Shown here piece by piece: positions 1 through 5,322 of a DNA stretch of 5,687 nucleotides. The stretch lies in the NCBI GenBank assembly GCA_030524065.1, contig JAUNHF010000123.1, positions 1 through 5,687 on the forward strand, in the 5' to 3' direction. The notes below the pieces were generated by a model. The model was not told the origin of the DNA. It did not search any database and saw nothing but the letters and a program-made list of their open reading frames with translations. Numbering within the stretch: the stretch's first letter is position 1; each line of letters starts with the position of its first letter. This DNA is from Deinococcus sp. GTDB lineage: Bacteria; Deinococcota; Deinococci; Deinococcales; Deinococcaceae. Made by a program: the position numbers and the translations under genes.

Positions 1-278
1 TGCGGGTCGGCCCCGGCAAAGCTCAGCTCGCCCAGCACCCGCCCCCCGCCGCCCAGCAGCAGGCCCCGGCGAATGGTGACGCCAGCCGCCCGCATCGGTT
101 CTAGCACCCCCAGCCGGCCAAAACCGTGCAGGGCACGGGGGTGAATGCCGATGGCCTTGGAGTGGGGCGGCGCCTGGGTGCGGCGGTCCAGCACGGCGAT
201 GTCCAGCCCCGCCTGGGCCAGCAGCCCGCCCAGATACAGCCCCACCGGGCCGCCGCCCACAATCGCCACATCAAGCAT
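1..278 (-). CDS. FAD-dependent monooxygenase (partial, N-terminal 92 residues)
   Basis: The gene runs off the left edge of the window, so only the N-terminus is visible. It opens with a Rossmann FAD-binding motif, MLDVAIVGGGPVGLYLGGLL (GGGPVG at residues 8-13), then an acidic end to the second strand (AVLDRR) and the segment PHSKAIGIHPRALHGFGRLG. That segment is typical of class A flavoprotein aromatic hydroxylases (PHBH/UbiH-like). Such enzymes use NAD(P)H and oxygen to hydroxylate aromatic rings. The ATG start overlaps the end of the methyltransferase gene by 8 bases, and GAGG sits 6 bases upstream, so the two genes are probably translationally coupled. As third gene after a type III polyketide synthase and a methyltransferase, it most likely hydroxylates the polyketide product, as SrsC does in the Streptomyces phenolic-lipid operon. 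That role is inferred. A non-hydroxylating FAD oxidoreductase cannot be excluded without the C-terminus. Confidence 0.85.
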   Translation of the reverse strand, partial: MLDVAIVGGGPVGLYLGGLLAQAGLDIAVLDRRTQAPPHSKAIGIHPRALHGFGRLGVLEPMRAAGVTIRRGLLLGGGGRVLGELSFAGADP

Positions 279-978
279 GGTCCGCCTCAGAATGGGTCAG
301 CAGCAGCCGGAAGGGAAAGGGCCGCTCGACCCGCCAGCCGGGGAGTACAGCGCGGCGCAGCTCAGCGGCGCGGTAGCTGCGGCGCACCGATAACATTCCG
401 TCTGACACGATAAAAGACCTGCGGAAAAAGGGCGTCATCATGGCCCCGAACCCCGCCCAGGCCAGCGCTGAGCGCTCAATGTCCGAGTGGACGGTGTGCC
501 TGCCCAGCATCTCGCAGTCGCGCAGCAACTCGGTTAGTTCGGCGGCGCTCAGATGGTGCAGCATGTGGTTGGAAATGATGAGGTCAAACCGCTGGCCTTC
601 TTCTACCAGCGTGCGGCTCATCACGCGGCGGAAGTGCAGGCCCGACATGGGCGGCTGCGCCCCGGCGTAGGCAATCGCCCGCTCGTCGGCGTCAATGCCC
701 AGGACCCGCAGCGTAAAGCCGTCGCGGGCTGCCCAGCGAATCAGGTGCCGGGCCACGTCTCCCCCACCGCAGCCGATGTCCAGCAACGTGGTGGCCCGGT
801 CACGGCGCAGCCGGGGGCGCAGATGAGAGCGGTACACCAGCGGCCAGCCCGCCACCAGCGCGTTGACCCGGTCAAATTGCTCGTAGGTGCGGTGCAGCGC
901 CCCCAGGTCACAGTCCGGGTCGTCCATCCGCTCGGGCGTGTGCAGCTCGCGGCGGGAAAAGTCGGGCAGCGCACCCAC
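271..978 (-). CDS. Class I SAM-dependent methyltransferase of the type III PKS operon
   Basis: A 235-residue protein with the class I methyltransferase fold. Motif I, which binds S-adenosylmethionine, is LLDIGCGGGD at residues 65-74. The acidic end of the second strand is GIDAD at 94-98, and the motif IV/post-IV segment FDLIISNHMLHHLS lies at 131-144. The N-terminal part (about 25-60) and the Arg-rich C-terminal part (about 185-225) are likely substrate-binding elements. Translation starts at GTG; AGGGAG lies 7 bases upstream, inside the end of the polyketide synthase gene, whose stop codon is only 2 bases away. The stop overlaps the flavoprotein start. This packing indicates one mRNA and a shared pathway, so the likely substrate is the polyketide product (O- or C-methylation). 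The sequence does not show which atom is methylated. The fold is certain; the substrate is inferred from context. Confidence 0.9.
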   Translation of the reverse strand: MGALPDFSRRELHTPERMDDPDCDLGALHRTYEQFDRVNALVAGWPLVYRSHLRPRLRRDRATTLLDIGCGGGDVARHLIRWAARDGFTLRVLGIDADERAIAYAGAQPPMSGLHFRRVMSRTLVEEGQRFDLIISNHMLHHLSAAELTELLRDCEMLGRHTVHSDIERSALAWAGFGAMMTPFFRRSFIVSDGMLSVRRSYRAAELRRAVLPGWRVERPFPFRLLLTHSEADHA

Positions 979-980
979 GG

Positions 981-2105
981 TTATTCTCCCTGCACGGCGG
1001 TCATCAGGCCCGATTCCACCGTCAGGCCGGGGCCGAACGCCATCGCGCAGGCCCGCTCGCCCGGCTGCGCCGTGTCCAGCAACTGCCCGATAATGAACAG
1101 CACCGTGGCGCTGCTCATGTTGCCGAACTGCCGCAGCACCTCGCGTGAGGGATGCATCTGCTCTTCGCTGAGGCCCAGGCTGCCCTGCACCTTGTCCAGA
1201 ATGGCCCGCCCGCCAGGATGCACGGCCCAGTGCTCCACTTCGGCGCCGCTGGCATGCAGCTCGGCGGCCAAGTTCAGCAGCAGCGGCCCCAGCGCCCCGT
1301 GCAGGTGGTTCTCAATGATGTCGGGCACGTAGCTGCTGAGCACCATCTCGTACCCCTGATCGCCCACGCTCCAGGCCATGTCCTTTTCGCCGTCGCCGGG
1401 CGGGGTCAGGGTGGTTTCAAAGGCGTCCAGCTGAAGTGCGCGCTGCCCGGAGCGGGGAGGCTGAGCGCTGACCACTGCGCCCGCTGCGCCGTCGGCAAAC
1501 ACCGTGCTGGAAATGATCGAGTCGGGGTCGTCGCCGGGGTTCACGTGCAGGGTGCACAGCTCGGTGCAGATCACCAGCACGTTGGCCCCCGGATCGGCGT
1601 CGCAAAAGGCTTTAGCCATCTTGAGGGCCGGGAAAGCCGCGTAGCAGCCCATAAAGCCCACGTGGTAGCGCCCGGTGGTGGGCCGCAGCCCCAGCTGGCG
1701 CACCACCATGTAGTCGGGCCCCGGCGCAAAGAATCCGGTGCAGGACACCGTGACCACGTGGGTGATGTCGCCTGGGGTCAGGCCACTGGCCTCCAGCGCC
1801 CGGCGGCCCGCTTCCACAAACAGTGGCGTGGCGGCTTCTACGTACACCTCATTGCGCACCCCGGTGCTGGGGCGCAGCATTTCCCCGCTGGCTTCGTCAT
1901 AAAACAGGCCACCGCCGGAGCCAGGCCGGTAGTCCCCAATCACGCTGTGGCGCTGGTCAATGCCAGAAGCGTTGAAGGCCGAAGGCACCAGCCGCCGCGC
2001 CAGCCGGCCCAGGTGTGGCTGAACCTTGATCATGTCGCGCACCATGTCCTGCGGGTACACGTGGGGCGGCACGGCCGTGCCGACAGCGAGGAGGTAGGCA
2101 CTCAT
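981..2105 (-). CDS. Type III polyketide synthase (chalcone/stilbene synthase family)
   Basis: A 374-residue thiolase-fold condensing enzyme of normal length for bacterial type III polyketide synthases. The catalytic triad is visible: Cys122 in TVSCTGFFAPGPDY, His296 in WAVHPGGRAILD and Asn329 in FGNMSSATVLF. The segment FMGCYAAFPALKMA at 151-164 and the C-terminal loop AFGPGLTVES are family signatures. These enzymes extend an acyl-CoA starter with malonyl-CoA units and cyclise the chain to resorcinols, pyrones or naphthalenes. The GCYAA region and the operon partners suggest a long-chain alkylresorcinol or alkylpyrone synthase of the SrsA/BpsA type, but starter and ring type cannot be read from sequence alone. 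The ATG start lacks a strong ribosome-binding site (only GGGTG about 6 bases upstream). It is the first gene of the PKS–methyltransferase–monooxygenase unit and follows a cluster of inverted half-sites. Confidence 0.95.
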   Translation of the reverse strand: MSAYLLAVGTAVPPHVYPQDMVRDMIKVQPHLGRLARRLVPSAFNASGIDQRHSVIGDYRPGSGGGLFYDEASGEMLRPSTGVRNEVYVEAATPLFVEAGRRALEASGLTPGDITHVVTVSCTGFFAPGPDYMVVRQLGLRPTTGRYHVGFMGCYAAFPALKMAKAFCDADPGANVLVICTELCTLHVNPGDDPDSIISSTVFADGAAGAVVSAQPPRSGQRALQLDAFETTLTPPGDGEKDMAWSVGDQGYEMVLSSYVPDIIENHLHGALGPLLLNLAAELHASGAEVEHWAVHPGGRAILDKVQGSLGLSEEQMHPSREVLRQFGNMSSATVLFIIGQLLDTAQPGERACAMAFGPGLTVESGLMTAVQGE

Positions 2106-2133
2106 ACAGGCACCCAGCAGGCGGCAAGCGAAG

Positions 2134-2163
2134 CTGACATACGGTCAGTATGGAGGGCTGACC
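2134..2163. promoter_or_regulatory. Cluster of CTGAC/GTCAG half-sites upstream of the PKS (candidate operator)
   Basis: Three copies of the same 5-base element lie in alternating orientation: CTGAC at 2134-2138, GTCAG at 2144-2148 and CTGAC at 2158-2162. The first two form a perfect inverted repeat around ATACG. The last two form GGTCAG–9 bases–CTGACC. A second palindrome, CATAC-GGTCA-GTATG at 2138-2152, overlaps them. On the minus strand CATACT (2152-2147) could serve as a -10 box, with a weak TTGCTG 15 bases further upstream. The cluster lies 29-58 bases before the PKS start codon, where a repressor or activator would act. The repeats are seen directly; operator function is inferred, and no regulator gene is in the window. 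Confidence 0.4.
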
Positions 2164-2167
2164 GCCC

Positions 2168-2181
2168 CAGCAAATGTGCTG
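2168..2181. repeat. Short perfect inverted repeat CAGCA-AATG-TGCTG
   Basis: A 5-base perfect inverted repeat with a 4-base spacer lies between the thioesterase stop and the PKS start. It partly covers the weak -35-like TTGCTG of the candidate PKS promoter. No T-run follows on either strand, so it is not an intrinsic terminator. It may be part of the PKS control region or be chance. Confidence 0.25.
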
Positions 2182-2219
2182 CCAGGGAGCAAAAGGTTCA
2201 GGTTCTGCGGCGCGGCTGC

Positions 2220-2687
2220 CTACCGCTCCCGCAGCGGGGGCACCGGCGCAGGCTGCCCGGCGCTGTCCAGCGCCACCAGCACAAAGTCGCCGCTACACGC
2301 CAGCGTCCGCTCCGGCGAGTACATGTCTTCGGTAAAGACTTCGACCCGCACCCGCATGGAGGTGCGGCCCACCACCGTGACCCAGGCCAGCAGCTCCACG
2401 ATGGTGCCGCCCGGAATGGGCCGGGCAAACTCGGTGGTTTCCATCAGCCGGGTGACCACCTTCATGCGGCAGTGCCGGGTGGCGGCGATAAAGGCGGCAC
2501 TGTCCATCATGCTCAGCACCTCTCCGCCAAAGAGCGTGCCGTGGTGGTTGGTGGTGCCGGGGAACACGACCTGGGCGGTGCGGGTGATCTGCGCCTCGGC
2601 AGCGGGCGGCTCACCGGGCTGCGGGGCAGGAGTTGAGGTGGTCGGGCGCACAGGAGTTCTCGCTTTCTTGCCAGCGGGCACTGACAT
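2220..2687 (-). CDS. Hotdog-fold acyl-CoA thioesterase (YciA/ACOT-like)
   Basis: A 155-residue single-domain hotdog thioesterase that hydrolyses acyl-CoA to free acid and CoA in the cytoplasm. The family core is clear: TTNHHGTLFGGEVLSMMDSA at residues 45-64, with FGG at 53-55 and the likely catalytic Asp62. ATRHC follows at 69-73. A basic patch KVVTRLMETTEF and the terminal strand GDFVLVALDSAGQPAPVPPL are also typical. The first 33 residues are Pro/Ala/Thr-rich and probably disordered. I chose the ATG at 2687; a GTG at 2774 would add 29 Cys/Arg/Pro-rich residues unlike the family and would start inside a strong hairpin. No good ribosome-binding site precedes the ATG. The gene lies downstream of a cobalamin riboswitch and 114 bases upstream of the PKS gene. 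It could tune acyl-CoA starter supply for the PKS or be a general housekeeping thioesterase. Confidence 0.88.
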   Translation of the reverse strand: MSVPAGKKARTPVRPTTSTPAPQPGEPPAAEAQITRTAQVVFPGTTNHHGTLFGGEVLSMMDSAAFIAATRHCRMKVVTRLMETTEFARPIPGGTIVELLAWVTVVGRTSMRVRVEVFTEDMYSPERTLACSGDFVLVALDSAGQPAPVPPLRER

Positions 2688-2763
2688 GCCACGGGGAACT
2701 GGGGAAAGCGAGAAGGGGCGCGGCCCGCAGCGGCGCCGGCTCAGCAGAGCGCAGGCGTGGCAG

Positions 2764-2796
2764 GGGCAGGCCACCCACCAGCGGGTCCGCCTGCCC
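2764..2796 (-). promoter_or_regulatory. Strong hairpin between riboswitch and thioesterase (candidate expression platform)
   Basis: On the minus strand GGGCAGG pairs perfectly with CCTGCCC around an inner ACCC/GGGT stem. The hairpin begins 10 bases after the closing P1 helix of the cobalamin riboswitch, where an expression platform is expected. It is not followed by a T-run, so it is not a classical intrinsic terminator. It also does not cover the thioesterase start codon, which is about 77 bases further on. It may be a U-less terminator, a switch partner or a structural relic. Confidence 0.45.
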
Positions 2797-2805
2797 TGAC
2801 GCGGG

Positions 2806-2938
2806 GCGGCGAACCTCTGGACTTCTCACAAGCGAGCGACCGGACTGAAACCGTGGCGCGACCGTGCCGGACTGGGCAGAAGCGTTGTCTGCCGGTACCG
2901 GACTTCCCTCAGCTCTTGTGGGCGGTGAATTTGGCCGC
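2806..2938 (-). promoter_or_regulatory. Cobalamin (B12) riboswitch
   Basis: Read on the minus strand, this stretch has the conserved blocks of cobalamin riboswitches in order. GAGGGAAGTCCGG (2910-2898) matches J3/4 plus P4. TCCGGCACGGTCGCGCCAC (2871-2853) followed by GGT matches the P4 3' strand and the P5/L5 box, and AGTCCAGAGG (2823-2814) matches the L13 region. Helices agree: P1 GCGGC (2938-2934) with GCCGC (2810-2806); P3 CACAAG (2920-2915) with CTTGTG (2832-2827); P4 CCGG (2901-2898) with CCGG (2870-2867). The P4 loop carries an extra hairpin, GGCAGA/TCTGCC. It resembles the compact class without the large P7-P11 arm. Blocks and pairings are seen directly; ligand and function follow from the family. 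No convincing promoter is visible upstream. The next gene on this strand is the thioesterase, not a B12 gene. RNase P RNA was considered because of the GGGAAGTCCGG string and rejected. Confidence 0.8.
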
Positions 2939-3006
2939 AGCATAACATGGCCCCGCCGGCCACTGCTTCTCCTATGCAGCCCCCCCAGCCAAAGCGCGGC
3001 GGGGGC
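2939..3006. other. Gene-free stretch between hpaI and the riboswitch
   Basis: With 3007-3068 and the riboswitch, this belongs to about 380 bases without a credible gene. It contains a GC-rich hairpin at 2979-3006 (GCCCCC/GGGGGC with inner GCC/GGC) with no T-run on either side. It also has a lone TATGCT (2944-2939, minus strand) without a matching -35, which overlaps the edge of riboswitch P1 and so is unlikely to be its promoter. No tRNA-like T-arm or CRISPR repeat is seen. Confidence 0.4.
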
Positions 3007-3047
3007 AAAAGGGCGTGCCGTCTGCTGTGGGCCACCTGCCCGCCCTT
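3007..3047 (-). terminator. Possible intrinsic terminator of the hpaHI unit
   Basis: On the minus strand, AAGGGCG (3047-3041) pairs with CGCCCTT (3015-3009) and runs into TTTT (3010-3007). It begins 21 bases after the hpaI stop codon. The 25-base loop is large for a classical terminator and shows only weak inner pairing, so confidence is moderate. Confidence 0.45.
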
Positions 3048-3068
3048 GGCTCGGTGCGGGGGCGGGGG

Positions 3069-3836
3069 TCACTCTGTGCCAAAGCGCTCCAGCGCGGCGC
3101 GGGCTCCCTGGGTCAGGCTCATTACGTCCACGCCCACCGCCACGAAGGTGTAGCCCCACTCCAAGTAGCGCCGGGCGTCGGCCTCGTTGACGGCCAGGAT
3201 GCCCGCCGCCTTGCCCGCCGCCCGGATGCGCTCCGCCGCGTCCCAGATAGCGGCCTGCACCTCCGGGTGGTTGGGCTGCCCGAGCCGGCCCAGGCTGGCG
3301 CTGAGGTCAGCGGGCCCAACAAAGACGCCGTCCACACCCTCAGTGGCCGCGATGGCGTCCAGGTTTTGCAGGGCCAGGGCCGTTTCCACCTGCACCAGCA
3401 CGCAGAGTTCTTCTTCGGCCCGCGTCAGGTAGCCTTCGCGGCTGCCCCAGCGCGAAGCCCGCACCAGCGCCGAAGCGACCCCGCGCACCCCGGCGGGCGG
3501 GTAGCGGGTGGCGGCCACCACGTCTGCGGCCTGCTCGGCCGTATCTACCATCGGCACCAGCAGCGTGCGTGCGCCGATATCCAGCAGCTGCTTGATCAGG
3601 GCGCGGTCACCGCTCACCGGGCGCACCACTGCCTCACCCGGATACGGGGCCAACGCCTGAAGCTGCGCCAGCACGCTCGGCACCGTGTTGGGTGCGTGTT
3701 CGGCGTCTATCACCAGCCAGTCATAGCCCGCTCCCGCTGCGGCTTCGGCCGCGTAGGGGTGGGCCAGCGCCAGCCAGTAGCCGTACTGCACGTCACTGCG
3801 GGCCAGGGCCTGCTTGAACGGGTTGGTATAGGTCAT
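3069..3836 (-). CDS. hpaI: 4-hydroxy-2-oxoheptanedioate aldolase (HpcH/HpaI family)
   Basis: A 255-residue class II, metal-dependent pyruvate aldolase. It splits 4-hydroxy-2-oxoheptane-1,7-dioate into pyruvate and succinate semialdehyde, the last ring-derived step of homoprotocatechuate degradation, in the cytoplasm. Family landmarks are clear: [14 protein letters not shown] at 37-50 with the catalytic base His48, Arg72 in [17 protein letters not shown] at 95-103, and GVRG at 116-119. Likely metal ligands are Glu151 in VQVET and Asp177 in [10 protein letters not shown]. Length matches the family (E. coli HpaI is about 260 residues). The ATG overlaps the hpaH stop as ATGA, so the two are translationally coupled and act in successive steps. 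A related HpcH-family aldolase for another 2-oxo acid is the alternative, but the hpaH neighbour argues for this role. Confidence 0.92.
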   Translation of the reverse strand: MTYTNPFKQALARSDVQYGYWLALAHPYAAEAAAGAGYDWLVIDAEHAPNTVPSVLAQLQALAPYPGEAVVRPVSGDRALIKQLLDIGARTLLVPMVDTAEQAADVVAATRYPPAGVRGVASALVRASRWGSREGYLTRAEEELCVLVQVETALALQNLDAIAATEGVDGVFVGPADLSASLGRLGQPNHPEVQAAIWDAAERIRAAGKAAGILAVNEADARRYLEWGYTFVAVGVDVMSLTQGARAALERFGTE

Positions 3837-4669
3837 GGCTGGAGCCTCGCCTCACCCGTAAAGCGGCAGGTGAACACGCCCAGCGGCCCGTAGTCAAAGG
3901 TGAATGTATCGCCACTGGCGATGTCCACCGGGCGGGTAAAGCTGCCGGCCAGCACCAGCTCACCGGCCTTGAGGCCCTCGCCGTGCGGGGCGAGGCGGCG
4001 GGCCAGCCAGGCAATGCCGCTGGCCGGGTGCCCCAACACACCTGCCGCCACTCCGGTTTCCTCCACCGCTCCGTTGCGGATGCACAGTGCGGCGGCCCAG
4101 CGCATGTCGAGGTCGTCCGGGCGCACGGCGCGGCCACCCACGATCACGCCTGCGTTGGCCGCGTTATCGGAAATGGTGTCGGTCACGCGGCGGGGCTTCC
4201 CCGTGGTCTTGGAGAGGCGCTGAATCCGGGCGTCAATAATCTCGGCGGCGGGGGTCACGTACTCGGTGGCCCGCAGCACGTCGAACACGGTCAGGTCGGG
4301 GCCCGCCAGATCCGCCCTGAGCAGGAAGGCCAGCTCCACTTCTACCTTGGGCGCCACGAACCGCGACAGTGGAATGTCCCCATTGGGCTCAAAGAACATC
4401 TCATGGGTCAGGGTGCCGTAGTCGGGTTCATCAATCTGCGAGCTGAGCTGCATGGCCCGCGAGGTCAGGCCGATTTTGTGTCCACGGATCACGGCGCCGG
4501 CGACCACCTTACGCTCTATCCAGGCCCGCTGCACCGCGTAGGCGTCGCTCAGGGTCATGCCGGGAAAGCGCTCGGAAAAGGGGGCCAGCTGCACGCCGCT
4601 GTCTTCGGCTTGCTGCAACTCGGCGGCCAGTGCCGGCAACTCGGCAGCGGGAATGACGCACTCGGTCAT
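3833..4669 (-). CDS. hpaH: 2-oxo-hept-4-ene-1,7-dioate hydratase
   Basis: A 278-residue member of the fumarylacetoacetate hydrolase/hydratase superfamily (HpaH/HpcG, MhpD relatives). It adds water to 2-oxohept-4-ene-1,7-dioate to give 4-hydroxy-2-oxoheptanedioate, the substrate of HpaI, encoded next. Signatures: [12 protein letters not shown] at 63-74, EPDYGTL at 81-87, and divalent-metal ligands Glu110 and Glu112 in KVEVELAF plus Glu143 in [22 protein letters not shown] at 164-174, [14 protein letters not shown] at 202-215 and LAGSFTRP at 240-247 follow. I chose the ATG at 4669 because AAGGAG stands 6 bases upstream and the family N-terminus begins there; a longer reading from 4792 adds 41 unrelated residues. 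It is the first gene of a two-gene unit with hpaI (4-base overlap). MhpD, the hydratase of phenylpropionate degradation, is the nearest alternative. Confidence 0.92.
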   Translation of the reverse strand: MTECVIPAAELPALAAELQQAEDSGVQLAPFSERFPGMTLSDAYAVQRAWIERKVVAGAVIRGHKIGLTSRAMQLSSQIDEPDYGTLTHEMFFEPNGDIPLSRFVAPKVEVELAFLLRADLAGPDLTVFDVLRATEYVTPAAEIIDARIQRLSKTTGKPRRVTDTISDNAANAGVIVGGRAVRPDDLDMRWAAALCIRNGAVEETGVAAGVLGHPASGIAWLARRLAPHGEGLKAGELVLAGSFTRPVDIASGDTFTFDYGPLGVFTCRFTGEARLQP

Positions 4670-4686
4670 GGGAGGCTCCTTGGGGG

Positions 4687-4716
4687 AATAGAGACAACTG
4701 AAAAGCGGGACAGCAA
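4687..4716 (-). promoter_or_regulatory. Weak candidate promoter of hpaHI
   Basis: On the minus strand TTGCTG (4716-4711) and TCTATT (4692-4687) are separated by 18 bases and resemble -35 and -10 boxes (about 3/6 and 4/6 matches). Transcription would begin near 4680, right at the AAGGAG ribosome-binding site, giving a very short leader. The location after the upstream terminator fits, but the match is weak. Confidence 0.3.
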
Positions 4717-4790
4717 GAATCCTACTACGCCGCCGCCCCGCTGCACCCACATATACCCCGCGTACCGCCGGCAGAGCGCCCAGGACGGCC

Positions 4791-4825
4791 AAAAGCCGGC
4801 CAGGGCAAAAGCGCCCGGCCGGCTT
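4791..4825 (-). terminator. Intrinsic terminator after the roadblock gene
   Basis: On the minus strand AAGCCGGCC (4825-4817) pairs perfectly with GGCCGGCTT (4801-4793). An inner GGGC/GCCC stem closes the loop GCTTTT, and the hairpin runs into TTTT. It lies 16 bases after the roadblock stop codon. This is a textbook Rho-independent terminator that separates the GTPase/roadblock unit from hpaHI. Confidence 0.85.
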
Positions 4826-4840
4826 ACACCAAACGGGAGG

Positions 4841-5212
4841 TTACAGGATGCTCGCCACGCGGCCAGCGGTACCGCGGGCTTCCATGTGCAGCAGGCCCAG
4901 GTTCATGCCGCTGGGGGCCACCACGGCCAGCACACCTTTGCGGCCCGTGGCGTAGATGTACACCTGGCCGATAGAGCCGCTGACGCTCATTTCGCTGAGG
5001 TCGCCCGTGCCGAGCGTATCGTTGATGCGTTTGCCCAGGCCCAGCGCGGTGGCGGCCATGGCGGCCACGCGGCCCGCGTCGGTGTTGTCGCTAAAGGTCT
5101 GCGCAATCGGCAGGCCGTCCACGGTGGCGATCATCGCGCCGCGAACATCGGGAATGGCGCGGCGCAGATCACGCAGGGTGTTTTGCAGCTGTTCTTGCTT
5201 ACTGAGGGTCAT
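4841..5212 (-). CDS. Roadblock/LC7 domain protein (MglB-like)
   Basis: A 123-residue protein that is one roadblock/LC7 domain. The N-terminal helix (about 3-20, Gln/Arg-rich) leads into the typical strand VRGAMIATVDGLPIAQTF at 23-40. The long helix DAGRVAAMAATALGLGKRIND (46-65), the strands EMSVSGSIGQVYIYATG and GVLAVVAP, and a C-terminal helix follow. In MglB and related proteins such domains dimerise and bind small Ras-like GTPases, often as GTPase-activating proteins. The gene just upstream encodes such a GTPase, which supports this role. The ATG at 5212 is chosen because AAGGAG lies 7 bases upstream; a longer reading from 5269 adds 19 residues encoded by the hairpin region. The process controlled (polarity, motility, envelope or signalling) cannot be told from the window. 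Confidence 0.9.
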   Translation of the reverse strand: MTLSKQEQLQNTLRDLRRAIPDVRGAMIATVDGLPIAQTFSDNTDAGRVAAMAATALGLGKRINDTLGTGDLSEMSVSGSIGQVYIYATGRKGVLAVVAPSGMNLGLLHMEARGTAGRVASIL

Positions 5213-5242
5213 CTGGAAACTCCTTGACTGGTTCTGGCCCGG

Positions 5243-5275
5243 AAAAACCCGGCCTGAACCCGGGCCCAAGCCGGG
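5243..5275 (-). terminator. Hairpin plus T-run between GTPase and roadblock genes (terminator or attenuator)
   Basis: On the minus strand CCCGG (5264-5260) and CCGGG (5252-5248) close a 7-base loop and are followed at once by TTTTT (5247-5243). An alternative, wider pairing is CCCGGC (5275-5270) with GCCGGG (5253-5248). It lies in the 110-base gap between the GTPase stop and the roadblock start. It may end most transcripts after the GTPase gene or act as a partial terminator within the operon. Such a short stem may be leaky. Confidence 0.5.
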
Positions 5276-5322
5276 GCCCCGCGAGGGCGGAAAACTTTTG
5301 GGGTCGGCAGGTCAGCAGCTCT

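Noticed and set aside
1152..2636. Long open reading frame on the plus strand (about 494 codons)
   Set aside because: It lies opposite the PKS and thioesterase genes, both of which have clear catalytic motifs. Its His/Gln/Gly/Arg-rich translation matches no family and is a typical GC-rich shadow.
2688..2774. N-terminal extension of the thioesterase from a GTG at 2774
   Set aside because: It would begin inside a strong hairpin, has no ribosome-binding site, and adds Cys/Arg/Pro-rich residues unlike the family.
2797..2830. GAGGTTCGCCGCC on the minus strand as a tRNA T-arm
   Set aside because: No D-arm, anticodon arm or acceptor stem can be built around it.
2840..2908. Repeated CCGGACT strings (2840-2846, 2867-2873, 2898-2904) as a possible repeat array
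   Set aside because: Spacing is uneven and two of the copies are the two strands of riboswitch P4, so RNA structure explains them; not CRISPR.
2870..2915. Resemblance of GAGGGAAGTCCGG to the 5' region of RNase P RNA
   Set aside because: The rest of the RNase P RNA conserved core is missing and the stretch is far too short; the cobalamin riboswitch fits both sequence and pairing.
2611..3159. Minus-strand reading frame across the intergenic region
   Set aside because: It overlaps the end of hpaI, the riboswitch and the thioesterase start; composition is Arg/Pro/Ser-rich with no motif. The riboswitch explains the sequence better.
4670..4792. Extended HpaH start at 4792
   Set aside because: The extra 41 residues do not belong to the family, the reading enters the terminator region, and a strong ribosome-binding site marks the ATG at 4669.
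3983..5227. Long plus-strand reading frame (about 414 codons)
   Set aside because: It is antisense to hpaH and the roadblock gene, crosses an intrinsic terminator, and has low-complexity His/Gly/Arg composition with no recognisable domain.
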